This document shows positions 43,581 to 52,467 of a stretch of DNA of 64,000 nucleotides, one piece after another. Origin of the DNA: CAVTWJ01 sp963849485 (lineage in GTDB: Bacteria; Oederibacteriota; Muellerivitia; Muellerivitales; Muellerivitaceae); the NCBI GenBank assembly GCA_963849485.1, contig CAWKIF010000020.1, positions 1 through 64,000 on the forward strand, given 5' to 3'. The position numbers were made by a program, and so were the translations under genes. Under the pieces are notes generated by a model, which was not told where the DNA came from, did not search any database, and saw only the letters and a program-made list of their open reading frames with translations. Each line of letters opens with the position of its first letter. The first letter of the stretch is position 1.

Positions 43581-44279
43581 TTACAATTCCTCTTGCCGGT
43601 CGATTAAATCCTGAACACTTTTAACCGTTATTTTTCCCCTGGCGCTGGAAACCAGCCCCTCTTTTTCAAGGTTGGAAAAGGTACGAATGCAGGTTTCCAC
43701 TGTCGTCCCTGTCATTTCGGCAATTTCACGCCGGGTCAAGGGAATGGTATTTCCAAATTCCGCGACTAAATTGACCAGTAAGTGGAGAATGCGTTTTTCA
43801 ACGCTTTCCTGGTCGAAGGTTTGCATATCCTTGGCTTGACGCAACCGGCGGGAAAGGTGGTAAACGATAGCTTTGCCCACTTCCGGGAACTTATCCAATA
43901 AAGTGATAAATTCCTGCATGGGAAGGGCCACCACTGTCGTTTCGGTCTCCGCCACGCTATGGCAAGGATACTCACCCCCTCCGAAACAGCAACAGGTGCC
44001 AAACAAACTGTTGGCCCCCACCATGCAAAGGGTTAAATCCCGCCCGTTGGCGGTATGGATAACCGCCTTGACATGGCCCTCTTTGACGAACCAAACATAA
44101 TCCGCCGGGTCCCCCTCCAAAAACAACGACTCACCCTTGGCGTATTTGCGTTCAATCATCTTTTTTTCGAGTTCGATCAGGTAGGAGGAGGGGATCTTCT
44201 TGAAAACTTCCAGGGAGGAAACAAAGGAGCGGCCGGCCACGTTAGGTTGCTTGCCCGGCGATGTTTTTGAATAAAGCAT
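43581..44279 (-). CDS. Crp/Fnr family transcriptional regulator
   Basis: 232 residues: cyclic-nucleotide-binding-like domain (30-150; KGESLFLEGDPADYVWFVKE), dimer helix (150-170) and Crp-type HTH (170-230). The recognition helix is TGTTVETCIRTFSNLEKEGL: the Glu and Arg that read TGA in CRP and FNR are present, while the position of the FNR Ser is Ile. No N-terminal FNR cysteines, but the effector domain has an unusual cluster, FGTCCCFGGGEYPCHS, about residues 92-107. GGGGAGG precedes the ATG. It is divergent from the acyl-CoA synthetase gene with a palindromic site between them. Candidate regulator of the ATGAC-N4-GTCAT sites. Confidence 0.92.
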   Translation of the reverse strand: MLYSKTSPGKQPNVAGRSFVSSLEVFKKIPSSYLIELEKKMIERKYAKGESLFLEGDPADYVWFVKEGHVKAVIHTANGRDLTLCMVGANSLFGTCCCFGGGEYPCHSVAETETTVVALPMQEFITLLDKFPEVGKAIVYHLSRRLRQAKDMQTFDQESVEKRILHLLVNLVAEFGNTIPLTRREIAEMTGTTVETCIRTFSNLEKEGLVSSARGKITVKSVQDLIDRQEEL

Positions 44280-44398
44280 GAATCATTCCTCCCCTTTTCA
44301 ACTCCTTTTCTAGATTGTATCGGCATCAACCGGAAAGGGCAAGGCGCCGGTCCGAAGATGTAAAATGGAATTGACAAAAAACGGTATTGTTATTTTCT

Positions 44399-44412
44399 AT
44401 GATTTCAGTCAT
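44399..44412. promoter_or_regulatory. ATGAC-N4-GTCAT-type site
   Basis: ATGAT TTCA GTCAT, 90 bases before the acyl-CoA synthetase gene and 119 bases before the divergent Crp/Fnr gene, so it could serve autoregulation as well. Confidence 0.6.
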
Positions 44413-44502
44413 GGTGAAAAGAACTGTTCCACTGATGATAAGACCTGCCGTATGCATCTTTTCCCCTTCGTTTTTAACGATTTTGAAAGGCGGTAGACCT
44501 CC

Positions 44503-47253
44503 ATGGATGTAAAGCTGACTTCCACTCTGAAAGAATTTCACCGGGAACCCGCGCATGACTTCCTGAAATCCCAGCCAGGACCCCTGGACGCACTCTTAAA
44601 ACCCGAAAGCGTGGCTGTCATCGGGGCCACGGACAGGGAAGGAAGCGTCGGTCGGGACATCGTGTTGAACCTCACCAAGGACTTTAAGGGAAAACTCTAC
44701 GCCATCAATCCTAAACGCTCGGAGGTGCTTGGGGTTAAGGCTTATCCCCGGATCCAGGATTGCCCCGAGGCTCCAGAGCTTTCCATTATCATCACCCCCG
44801 CCACCACGGTACCCGGCTTAATCGGCGATTGCGTTGCCAAGGGCGTTAAAAGCGCTATTGTCATTTCCGCCGGTTTCAAGGAAAGAGGTCCAGAGGGCGC
44901 AGAGTTGGAACGGCAGATCATGGAAAAAATCAAAGGCACCGGTTTCCGCATTGTAGGCCCCAACTGCCTGGGATTGATGAGCCCCCATATTGGGCTGAAC
45001 GCCAGCTTCGCCACCCATATGGCCCTTCCGGGCTCGGTGGCCTTCTTGAGCCAGTCGGGCGCCCTCGGCACCGCCATCTTGGAATGGAGCATTTCCGCCA
45101 AGGTGGGTTTAAGCTCCTTCATTTCCGTGGGTTCCATGCTGGACGTGAACTGGGGCGACATGATCAGCGCCTTGGGCAACGATCCCTACACCCGAAGCAT
45201 CCTGATTTACATGGAAACTATTGGTAATGCCCAATCCTTCCTTTCGGCCGCGCGCGAAGTGGCCTTCTCCAAACCCATTATCGTCCTGAAAACCGGACGA
45301 TCCGAGGTCGCAGCCAAGGCCGCCATCTCCCACACCGGCTCACTTGCCGGTTCGGACAAAGTCTTGAGGGCCGCCTTCACTCGTTGCGGCGTCTTGTGGG
45401 TGGACCAAATCGAGGACCTTTTCTACATGGCTGAGGCACTAGCAAAACAACCCCGGCCCAAGGGCAACCGACTGACCATCGTTACCAACGCCGGCGGCCC
45501 CGGAGTCCTGGCTACGGACGCCTTGGTGGAAGGCCAGGGCGTTATGGCCGAAGTGGACGAGCCGACCCTGAAGGCCTTGAACGAATTCCTGCCCGCCAGT
45601 TGGAGTCACGGGAATCCCGTGGACGTCTTGGGGGACGCCGACCCCGACCGCTATGTCAAATCAATGGACCTGGCCATCAAAAACACGGGCGGCGACGCCC
45701 TCCTGGCCATCGTGACCCCCCAGTCCGTCACCCAGCCGGCGATTCTCGCTGAGAAATTAAAGGGTTTTGGGAAGGATTCCGGCAAGCCGGTTTTGACCTG
45801 CCTGATGGGCGGGGACGAGATGAGCCAACTTCGGGACCTTTTAGCTGACTCCGGCATTCCATCCTTTGCCTATCCCGACACCGCGGTGAGGGTGTTCAAC
45901 CACATGTGGCACTATAGCTCCAATCTGCGGCGCCTATATGAGACCCCCTCTTCCGCCGATGACGACCATAGCGACGAAGCTCAGAAAAGGGTGGCCGGCA
46001 TCCTGTCGAAAGTCCATTCCAGCGGCCGAACGCTCCTGACTGAATTTGAATCCAAGGAACTTCTATCCGAATACGGCATCCCCTCCACGAAGACCCTCCT
46101 GGCGACAACACCCGAGGAAGCGGTGAAAGCCGCCGAGGAAATCAAGTATCCGGTCGTCCTGAAACTCCACTCCGAAACTATCACCCATAAGTCCGACGTG
46201 GGCGGGGTGAAGCTAAACTTGCAAAACGCGGTCGACGTCAAGAATGCTTTCAACCAGATCAAAACCGCCATCGCGGAAAAGTCTGGTGTTGAACATTTCC
46301 AGGGCGTTACGGTCCAGCCCATGGTGAAGTTGGACGGTTTCGAGCTGATCCTGGGCTGCAGCCCCGACGCCCAGTTCGGGCCCGTTATTCTTTTCGGGAT
46401 GGGTGGAACACTGGTAGAAGTATTCAAAGACAGTTCCCTGGCTTTGCCCCCCCTTACCACCACCCTTGCCCGCCGAATGATGGAAAAAACCACCATTTAC
46501 AAGGCCTTCAAGGGAGTGCGGGGGAAACCCCCGGTGGACTTGGCTCTCCTGGAAAAAATCATGGTCCGGTTCAGCCGGCTCATCGTCGAACAACCCGCCA
46601 TCAAGGAAATCGACTTGAACCCCCTGGTGGCCGCCGGCAACCAGGTCATCGCCTTGGACGCCCGCGTCGTGTTGAACGACCCCAAGGCGGATAAGTCCAC
46701 TTGGCCTAAGCCCGTCATCCGACCCTATCCGTCGCAATACATCAGTCAATTCAAAATGAAAGACGGAACAGCTTTGACCCTCCGGCCTATTCGGCCTGAG
46801 GACGAGCCATTGATGGTCGACTTTCACAAGGGGTTGTCTGATTTCAGTGTTTATATGCGTTATTTCGCCCCTGTCAAATTGACCGAAAGAACCGCCCATG
46901 ACCGCCTGGTGCGCCTTTGCTTCATCGATTATTTGAAGGAAATGGCCATCGTGGCGGATTATCGCGATCCCCAGGGAAAGCACCACATCCTGGGGGTGGG
47001 CCGATTGAGCCCGAAGGTCATCGAGAACGAGAAAGAATTCGCCATTGTGGTTTCCGACCAATGTCAGCATCAGGGATTGGGTTACGAGCTTCTGCGCCGC
47101 TTGGTAGAAATCGGAAAGACTGAAGGTTATAAACGCATTATGGGTTACATGCTTTCCGAGAACAGCGCGATGCAACAGATGTCCAAAAAACTGGGGTTCA
47201 AGCTGAGCTACTCGGAAGACCACAAATCCGTTGAGGCTTCTTACAGTTATTAA
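44503..47253 (+). CDS. ADP-forming acyl-CoA synthetase fused to GNAT acetyltransferase
   Basis: 916 residues: CoA-binding domain (about 30-140; PESVAVIGATDREGSVGRDI), succinyl-CoA ligase-like domain (160-310), ATP-grasp (490-715; KYPVVLKLHSETITHKSDVG, then LGCSPDAQFGPVILFGMGGT) and a C-terminal GNAT (745-915; SDQCQHQGLGYELLRRLVEI). The phospho-His loop AAISHTGSLAGSD is retained. Its architecture matches acetate-CoA ligase (ADP-forming)/protein lysine acetyltransferases such as Pat. It may make ATP from acyl-CoA or acetylate proteins; retained His favours catalysis. Crp/Fnr-type site 90 bases upstream. Confidence 0.9.
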   Translation: MDVKLTSTLKEFHREPAHDFLKSQPGPLDALLKPESVAVIGATDREGSVGRDIVLNLTKDFKGKLYAINPKRSEVLGVKAYPRIQDCPEAPELSIIITPATTVPGLIGDCVAKGVKSAIVISAGFKERGPEGAELERQIMEKIKGTGFRIVGPNCLGLMSPHIGLNASFATHMALPGSVAFLSQSGALGTAILEWSISAKVGLSSFISVGSMLDVNWGDMISALGNDPYTRSILIYMETIGNAQSFLSAAREVAFSKPIIVLKTGRSEVAAKAAISHTGSLAGSDKVLRAAFTRCGVLWVDQIEDLFYMAEALAKQPRPKGNRLTIVTNAGGPGVLATDALVEGQGVMAEVDEPTLKALNEFLPASWSHGNPVDVLGDADPDRYVKSMDLAIKNTGGDALLAIVTPQSVTQPAILAEKLKGFGKDSGKPVLTCLMGGDEMSQLRDLLADSGIPSFAYPDTAVRVFNHMWHYSSNLRRLYETPSSADDDHSDEAQKRVAGILSKVHSSGRTLLTEFESKELLSEYGIPSTKTLLATTPEEAVKAAEEIKYPVVLKLHSETITHKSDVGGVKLNLQNAVDVKNAFNQIKTAIAEKSGVEHFQGVTVQPMVKLDGFELILGCSPDAQFGPVILFGMGGTLVEVFKDSSLALPPLTTTLARRMMEKTTIYKAFKGVRGKPPVDLALLEKIMVRFSRLIVEQPAIKEIDLNPLVAAGNQVIALDARVVLNDPKADKSTWPKPVIRPYPSQYISQFKMKDGTALTLRPIRPEDEPLMVDFHKGLSDFSVYMRYFAPVKLTERTAHDRLVRLCFIDYLKEMAIVADYRDPQGKHHILGVGRLSPKVIENEKEFAIVVSDQCQHQGLGYELLRRLVEIGKTEGYKRIMGYMLSENSAMQQMSKKLGFKLSYSEDHKSVEASYSY

Positions 47254-47267
47254 TTGATCAAAAATCT

Positions 47268-47308
47268 CCCTCCCGGGGTCCCACCCCGGGGTGGAGTCCG
47301 GTTTTTAC
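47268..47308 (+). terminator. probable intrinsic terminator
   Basis: CCACCCCGGGGTGG (47281-47294) is a perfect palindrome within a longer CCCGGGG-rich hairpin. Five T follow at 47302-47306 after a short spacer. It comes after the synthetase stop and before the next regulatory site. Confidence 0.5.
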
Positions 47309-47313
47309 GTTCC

Positions 47314-47327
47314 ATGACCATAGTCAT
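47314..47327. promoter_or_regulatory. ATGAC-N4-GTCAT site
   Basis: ATGAC CATA GTCAT, a perfect palindrome 61 bases before the gene at 47389. Confidence 0.65.
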
Positions 47328-47388
47328 ACCTTCCCCTTTGACTGGCTGATTATATGTTTGAGGAACGTCATTTATGGAAGGATGCCCT

Positions 47389-47871
47389 ATGCGCGAAACT
47401 TTTATCGAATATTCCCGTGAAATGGGTTTGAATTCCGCGGGGTTGGAAAAGGTCTCCGATGTCCTGGTCGTTTCTTCCCGACTCCTGCCGGAGGAAATTG
47501 AGGAAATTTTTATCTCCCAGTCCCTGGAGGAAGAAGGTCAGGTGACCGAATGGGACAGCCTCTGGCTTTTTTCCAAGAACTACTGCTTGGAAGCCCGTCA
47601 ATTCCTGGTCCAACAAGATTTGGAGATTTACCCCCTCCAGCACCTGCAAAACTTCCGGTTGGTCCTGGAAAACATGAGGCTTAACCTATTTGCATCTCCC
47701 GCGACCCCCGGGGGAAAAGCCAATGTCACGGTTGAGTTCTGTCCGGCCCGGGGAGGAAGATGCCAGCTTTTTGCCTTTGGGGTGAACGGATCAAAATTGG
47801 GCGCAATTTCAACCCGGTATCTCACTTCCAACCTGGCCCATCCGGCCTGCCAAACGGCCGTGATTTCCTAA
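47389..47871 (+). CDS. hypothetical protein of the Crp/Fnr-site group
   Basis: 160 residues. MRETFIEYSREMGLNSAGLE starts a helical N-terminal half (to about 90, LVQQDLEIYPLQHLQNFRLV), followed by a beta-rich half with VTVEFCPARGGRCQLFAFG. No family recognised, no signal peptide or membrane segment. The ATG at 47389 is favoured over 47374 because GGAAGGA stands 6 bases before it. It ends 15 bases before the convergent kinase-like gene. Its site 61 bases upstream suggests expression with the surrounding Crp/Fnr regulon. Confidence 0.6.
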   Translation: MRETFIEYSREMGLNSAGLEKVSDVLVVSSRLLPEEIEEIFISQSLEEEGQVTEWDSLWLFSKNYCLEARQFLVQQDLEIYPLQHLQNFRLVLENMRLNLFASPATPGGKANVTVEFCPARGGRCQLFAFGVNGSKLGAISTRYLTSNLAHPACQTAVIS

Positions 47872-47886
47872 ACCATCCCCGAAGAC

Positions 47887-49230
47887 TTAATGGGGGCCGG
47901 GCGGCAGGGGCCACCAGGTCTCGATATGGGTCCCTTTTTTCGGTTCGCTTTCCACGACTACTTTCCCGCCGTGCCACTGGAGAATTTCCCGCACAATGGA
48001 AAGCCCCAGGCCCGTGCCGAATTTTTCACGCGTTTTGGCGTTGGTGGCCCGGAAAAACTGTTCGAACAAGCGTTTTTGCTGTTTGGCGGGAATACCGATC
48101 CCCTTATCCTCCACCGTCAAGACCATCCATTCCCCATTTCGTTTGAATTCCACCAAAACAGGGCCTTTCCCATCTTCGCTGTATTTCAACGCGTTCGACA
48201 GTAAATTTTCCACGACCCGGTCGAGAGCTTCCCGGTCCGCTTCCAACCGAATTTGAGGGTCTCCATGAAGCTGAAGGTCCAATCCCTTTAATCTCGCCTC
48301 GGCTTCGTGGTTTTGGATCCTCTTCAGAAGCACTTCATAAACATCCACTCTTCCCTTCTTGAAGGGCATTTCTTCCACGTTGGTTTTGGACAACCACACC
48401 AAGTCATCGATCAATTCCAGGAGGGACCAAACCCTTTTTTTCGCGGTTTTGATGGCGGTTTCCGTTTTTTCACCCCGTTTGGGCAGGGATTGCTCGATGG
48501 CGGAAAGGTCAAAATCCATGTCGATAGCGGGGCCTTTTAGCTGAAAAACCACTTGCCGCAAAAATTGGTTCTTATATACATCCACTTGTTTCAGGTTTTC
48601 ATTGGCCGCGGAAAGTTTTTGGGTCACATCCTCCAAGTTACGCTGTTTCAGTCTTAAATCGGAAGTTAAGCGGGTGAGAAAAAACCAAAGGCCTGCCACG
48701 GTGATGGAATAACCCGCGAGGATGGATTTGAGCCATATTTCCCACTCTCCTGATAAAGCGGGCCAAGGATTGCTAAGTCCACTAATGGGCGTCAGAAACA
48801 AAAACATCAGCCAGGGCAACACCAGAGCCAAAAAGGCGTAACCTAGGCTTTCCCAGACCGGAAACAGGATCGTGCTGATGGCCAAGTGAAAAAGGTAGAA
48901 AAGGAAAAGTGGGTTCTCAACCCCGCCGCTGACCAGCAGCATAAAAGTGAGAACCAATAAATCCAGGATCATTTGAATATGGAATAACCGGTGGATCCGC
49001 CCTTCAAGTTCCCCGGGTTTAACGGAAGCCTTGGACCAGCGGTTCCATATAAATTGATAGGTTCCATTCAGCAAGCCCAGCAAAGCCAAGGAACCCAGGA
49101 GCGGAGGAAGAAAGATGTGGACCGGAACGACCGTAGCGCCCAAACCTACGATGAAGCATCCGCCCAGGACGGCCACCCATCGGAGATGAATAAACCACTG
49201 TAAGCGCTGGGCGGAAAAATCCGTATTCAT
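47887..49230 (-). CDS. sensor kinase-like protein lacking the phospho-accepting His
   Basis: 447 residues from the ATG at 49230. Five or six membrane helices (15-180), a coiled coil, a HisKA-like helical pair (220-285) and an HATPase (325-440; NLLSNALKYS, VEDKGIGIPAKQQKRLFEQF, GTGLGLSIVREIL). Where the His box should read sHELRtPL it reads RQVVFQLKGPAIDM, with Phe in place of His. The ATPase boxes are intact. Starting at 49335 would place the start codon inside a regulatory palindrome, so 49230 is preferred. No receiver is adjacent. It may work as a heteromeric partner or a signal-controlled ATPase. Confidence 0.85.
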   Translation of the reverse strand: MNTDFSAQRLQWFIHLRWVAVLGGCFIVGLGATVVPVHIFLPPLLGSLALLGLLNGTYQFIWNRWSKASVKPGELEGRIHRLFHIQMILDLLVLTFMLLVSGGVENPLFLFYLFHLAISTILFPVWESLGYAFLALVLPWLMFLFLTPISGLSNPWPALSGEWEIWLKSILAGYSITVAGLWFFLTRLTSDLRLKQRNLEDVTQKLSAANENLKQVDVYKNQFLRQVVFQLKGPAIDMDFDLSAIEQSLPKRGEKTETAIKTAKKRVWSLLELIDDLVWLSKTNVEEMPFKKGRVDVYEVLLKRIQNHEAEARLKGLDLQLHGDPQIRLEADREALDRVVENLLSNALKYSEDGKGPVLVEFKRNGEWMVLTVEDKGIGIPAKQQKRLFEQFFRATNAKTREKFGTGLGLSIVREILQWHGGKVVVESEPKKGTHIETWWPLPPGPH

Positions 49231-49321
49231 AATAAAACTTGTCTCCCCTGTTTTTTTAAGATCGTCGATTCCAGTCACGCAAGCTTTAAGGTGATATAAA
49301 GGCAAAAACAACTTTTTAGTT

Positions 49322-49335
49322 ATGACTCTTGTCAT
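49322..49335. promoter_or_regulatory. ATGAC-N4-GTCAT site
   Basis: ATGAC TCTT GTCAT, flanked by T and AA, between divergent genes: 91 bases before the kinase-like gene and 115 bases before the VIT1/CCC1 gene. Confidence 0.65.
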
Positions 49336-49450
49336 AATTAATTCCTTTATCCTGAAAATCCATTCGTCGTTTCAAAAACCATTAAAATACAGCCTCATCT
49401 TGCGCCCATGGGAGGCTTCCCTCTAAACTTTCATTGAACAGCCCCCAATC

Positions 49451-50162
49451 ATGCCCCATACACCCATCCCGATCCATCATCATGAAACCCATTCCGGTCC
49501 CAGCCAGACACTCCGGGACCTGGTCGTGGGTCTTTCCGATGGTTTAACCGTTCCCTTTGCCCTGGCCGCCGGTTTAACGGGCGTTGTAACCAGCAATTCG
49601 ATCATCATCCTCGCTGGAATCGTCGAAATTATCGCCGGTACGATTTCCATGGGGTTAGGTGGTTTCTTGGCCGGAAAAACTGAGTTGGAACATTATGAGG
49701 GGGAATTCCGGAGGGAAGAGCGGGAGATCCGGGAAATCCCCCAGGAGGAGAAAGAGGAAATCAGGGCAGTTACTGGGGACTTACGGTATCAGCGCCGAGA
49801 CCCAGGAAAGCGTCGCTTCCGATTTATCCAAAAATCCAGGGCTTTGGGTTAAGTTCATGATGCGGTTTGAACTGGGGCTTGAAAAGCCTGACCCCCGGCA
49901 GGCCTATTTCAGCGCCATTCGGATCGGGCTTTCCTACGCGGTCGGCGGTTTGGTTCCCCTGAGCGCTTATTATTTCACTTCCACACCCTTCCTGGGTTTG
50001 ACCTATTCCTCCGTGATCACGGTGATTTGCTTATTGCTATTCGGTTATTGGAAAGCCCACTTGACGAACCAGCCCGCCCTGCGGGGAGCCTTCACCATGG
50101 CCTTGACGGGAACCCTGGCTGCCTGTGCCGCCTTTGGTCTAGCCCATTGGGTCAAGGGTTGA
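49451..50162 (+). pseudogene. VIT1/CCC1 family Fe/Mn transporter, one frameshift
   Basis: Joined product about 236 residues. LRDLVVGLSDGLTVPFALAA is the first helix motif, then ISMGLGGFLAGKTELEHYEG. At 49765-49768 a surplus G in AGGG breaks the frame: EEKEEIR resumes as QLLGTYGISAETQESVASDL, then three more helices to AAFGLAHWVKG. VIT1/CCC1 proteins move Fe2+ or Mn2+ out of the cytosol; the cytosolic Glu-rich helix region (EGEFRREEREI) that binds metal is present. The frame break is at a three-base homopolymer, so a sequencing error is plausible. Divergent from the kinase-like gene around a Crp/Fnr-type site. Confidence 0.8.
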
Positions 50163-50253
50163 GCTGGGTCATACTCCCCAGGCCTTGATAAGAATATCCT
50201 GTTCAAAAATAACGAGAGGTTGGAACTTGTCCGGCTGGTCCTGCCCCCATCAA

Positions 50254-50439
50254 ATGAGCGAATATCATTGTCAAAGGGTCCGTACCACCTGCCATCCCGG
50301 GATGAAGGGGTGTGTATTGCGGGGTAAGGTTCTTTTCGCTTCCGATATCGAAGCCTTGAATAAACCCCAGCCCTCCCGACATTTTTCAAGAACCAAACAA
50401 CGCCAAAAGGACAAGGCCGGAAAAATCACTATTCGTTGA
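50254..50439 (+). CDS. possible small Cys-containing protein, 61 aa
   Basis: MSEYHCQRVRTTCHPGMKGC starts a short basic frame with three Cys, then VLFASDIEALNKPQPSRHFS and a basic tail. No good ribosome site and no known family. It lies in the 388-base gap between the transporter and the cytochrome gene. It may be a remnant or chance frame; nothing else is seen in that gap apart from the site at 50452. Confidence 0.25.
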   Translation: MSEYHCQRVRTTCHPGMKGCVLRGKVLFASDIEALNKPQPSRHFSRTKQRQKDKAGKITIR

Positions 50440-50451
50440 AACGCGCATATT

Positions 50452-50465
50452 ATGAGTGTGGTCAT
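50452..50465. promoter_or_regulatory. ATGAC-N4-GTCAT-type site
   Basis: ATGAG TGTG GTCAT, 85 bases before the cytochrome c gene. Confidence 0.6.
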
Positions 50466-50550
50466 ATCATCGGCCGACTCCACCTTCATAAAATTCTATC
50501 AAGCGGGAGCCGGTTCCAACGAATAGCCCCAAGCCCTTTACGATAAAACC

Positions 50551-50946
50551 ATGAAAAAACTTATCCTTCTTTTTCCATCCTATTTCACGTTTTGGCTCGT
50601 TTTGTGCTTTTATTTCATGTCCATCGGACTTTGTACGCAGGGTTCCACTCCGACTTCCTCGAGGGGAAAAAACTCAAACGATCTTTCCCCCCGAAAACTT
50701 AAAAAAATCCGCGCCCTTTACCTCGAGCAGTGTTCCTACTGCCATCTTTTTAAGGATATGGGAGACTCCACGCGCCGGGATTTGTCAAACATCGGAAGGA
50801 ACCGCACCCGAACTTATATTTCCGGTTACATTCAAAACCCCGGCTCCATGAACCCCTTCTCCGTAATGCCGGCCTTCGAAGGGCGCCTCAACTCGAATCA
50901 GATCAAAGAACTGGCCCAATTTCTTTTTGAAGAGAGCCGAAAATGA
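50551..50946 (+). CDS. small exported cytochrome c
   Basis: 131 residues: a hydrophobic N-terminal segment (LILLFPSYFTFWLVLCFYFM) acting as signal or anchor, then a single-heme class I domain. Heme site CSYCH at about residues 70-74 and a distal Met in NPFSVMPAFEGRLN, followed by the last helix QIKELAQFLFEE. The gene is followed 22 bases on by a hemerythrin-like gene. Under a Crp/Fnr-type site. It could donate electrons to the aa3 oxidase encoded downstream on the opposite strand. Confidence 0.85.
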   Translation: MKKLILLFPSYFTFWLVLCFYFMSIGLCTQGSTPTSSRGKNSNDLSPRKLKKIRALYLEQCSYCHLFKDMGDSTRRDLSNIGRNRTRTYISGYIQNPGSMNPFSVMPAFEGRLNSNQIKELAQFLFEESRK

Positions 50947-50968
50947 ACCGGTCTCAAGGATCCCCTCT

Positions 50969-51499
50969 ATGACCCCTTTGTTGCCCCAAAACCTATTGGA
51001 ACTCAATAAACTTCACCAGGAATTGGATCTGCTTTTTTTCGAGCATCAAGTGGCCTTATTGAAAGGAGAGTTCCCCCGTTCGCGCAATATGCTCAAGGCT
51101 TTTGAACGGGCTTTATTGCAACACATGAAAGAGGAAGATGAAATCCTGCTTCCCCTTTACCGCCAACGAGCCGCCCAAATCCGGGGGGGAGACGCCGAAA
51201 TATTCTCCGCGGAACACGTCAAGATCAGTGAGTGGTTGAACCGGATCAATCTCCGGGCTTCCCGCTTAAGCCGGAGCGACGCCAATTGGAAGGAAATTAT
51301 TTCGCTTTTTGACGATGAGGCCCATTTCAAGAAGTATATGGAACACCACTCCATTCGAGAGGACCGGATCTTTTACCCCGAGGTGGACCGAGTCGTCGAG
51401 GAGAAAGAAAAGGAACAGCTGATGAGGCTTTTAACCTTTACCTTGGAGGGTTTCCAGGAGATCGATGAGGAGGATCCACCCTCTCCCCCAACCGCTTAA
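50969..51499 (+). CDS. hemerythrin-like (HHE) domain protein
   Basis: 176 residues, four-helix bundle. Metal ligands are visible in HQELDLLFFEHQVALLKGE, LLQHMKEEDEILLPLY and FSAEHVKISEWLNRI, with KYMEHHSIREDRIFYPEVDR as the last helix. Such HHE proteins bind a di-iron centre and handle O2 or NO, or help repair Fe-S clusters. The ATG at 50969 is preferred because AAGGA precedes it and the HHE fold starts after it. Operon with the cytochrome c gene. Confidence 0.8.
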   Translation: MTPLLPQNLLELNKLHQELDLLFFEHQVALLKGEFPRSRNMLKAFERALLQHMKEEDEILLPLYRQRAAQIRGGDAEIFSAEHVKISEWLNRINLRASRLSRSDANWKEIISLFDDEAHFKKYMEHHSIREDRIFYPEVDRVVEEKEKEQLMRLLTFTLEGFQEIDEEDPPSPPTA

Positions 51500-51599
51500 C
51501 CCTTTAGTTCTCTCGGAAAGATTCTCTTAGTGTTTCATAGGGGGGAAATACATTCGCTTGGGTCTGGTGAAATAGCCAATGCGGGTAATCAAATCAATG

Positions 51600-51845
51600 T
51601 CAGCGGTGGGATGGATATTCTGCAGTCTTACGGCGGTGATGCCGGTAAAGGGTTAAGGCGAATAAACTGATGAGAAGGAGGGGCATGAAAGCCAGAATGA
51701 CATAGGCGTAGACATAACTGTCTAATAAATGGCCATTATTAATCCTGCGAACCGCCTCGGCGCAAAAGGGGCAGGCCTGAAGGGAAACAGGTGACAATAG
51801 GGCGGCCCCGATCCAACTCTTAAGAAGCAGCCCACGGCGGATCAT
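51600..51845 (-). CDS. small membrane protein of the cytochrome oxidase operon
   Basis: 81 residues: MIRRGLLLKSWIGAALLSPV is a signal-like segment, followed by QACPFCAEAVRRINNG with a CPFC pair, then a second membrane helix (YVYAYVILAFMPLLLISLFA) and a basic tail. The ATG lies just beyond the coxC stop. No family recognised; the Cys pair outside the membrane could bind metal or take part in redox assembly of the oxidase. A longer frame reading into coxC is unlikely. Confidence 0.55.
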   Translation of the reverse strand: MIRRGLLLKSWIGAALLSPVSLQACPFCAEAVRRINNGHLLDSYVYAYVILAFMPLLLISLFALTLYRHHRRKTAEYPSHR

Positions 51846-51849
51846 GGGT

Positions 51850-52434
51850 TTACCACAGGTAGAGAACAGAAAACAGGACGATCCAAACCCCATCCACAAA
51901 ATGCCAATAAAGGCCAATGTTATCCAAAAGATGGTGGTTGGCCTTGGATAAGTCATTCGCGGCCATCCTCCAAAACATCAGACTTAACAGGCATATTCCC
52001 ACAAAAACGTGAAGACCATGGAAGCCCGTTAATGAAAAGAAAACCGATCCATAGGTGGAGGATGAAAGGCTCAAAGTCCCGAACATGAGGCGGCTGTACT
52101 CGAAGGCCTGGATAGTCAGGAAGGTGGACCCTAAAAGAATGGTCGCCCCCAGCCAGCCCATAAACTTTCTCTTCTGGCTTTTTCGGAAATAAACCTCCGC
52201 GAAATGGAAGGTCACGCTGGACGTAACGAGAAAAAAGGTGTTAATGCCGGTCAAGAGGACGTTCAAGTGGGGTTGGTTGGCGGGGGGCCAGGCGACTTGA
52301 CTGGCGCGAAGCACCAAGTATCCCGAAATCAAAGTCACGAACATCATACTTTCCGAGATAAGGAAAATCAGCATCCCCATCCGGGGGGTGGGAAAACCCG
52401 TACTGGATTCCTCAGTCACCGCTTCCGTTGTCAT
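51850..52434 (-). CDS. coxC: cytochrome c oxidase subunit III
   Basis: 194 residues with five membrane helices. Family motifs: GMLIFLISESMMFVTLISGY at the start and SVFFSLTGFHGLHVFVGICL, ending with NIGLYWHFVDGVWIVLFSVL. The Glu of ISESMMF and His of GFHGLHV are conserved subunit III residues. AAGGAG precedes the start. Third gene of the coxB-coxA-coxC operon. Confidence 0.93.
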   Translation of the reverse strand: MTTEAVTEESSTGFPTPRMGMLIFLISESMMFVTLISGYLVLRASQVAWPPANQPHLNVLLTGINTFFLVTSSVTFHFAEVYFRKSQKRKFMGWLGATILLGSTFLTIQAFEYSRLMFGTLSLSSSTYGSVFFSLTGFHGLHVFVGICLLSLMFWRMAANDLSKANHHLLDNIGLYWHFVDGVWIVLFSVLYLW

Positions 52435-52467
52435 TCTTGCTCCTTAAAAAAAACCAATTCTTTCATT

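Noticed and set aside
49230..49335. Kinase-like protein starting at 49335
   Set aside because: That start codon lies within the perfect operator palindrome; the first membrane helix follows the ATG at 49230, so the upstream 35 codons are probably untranslated leader.
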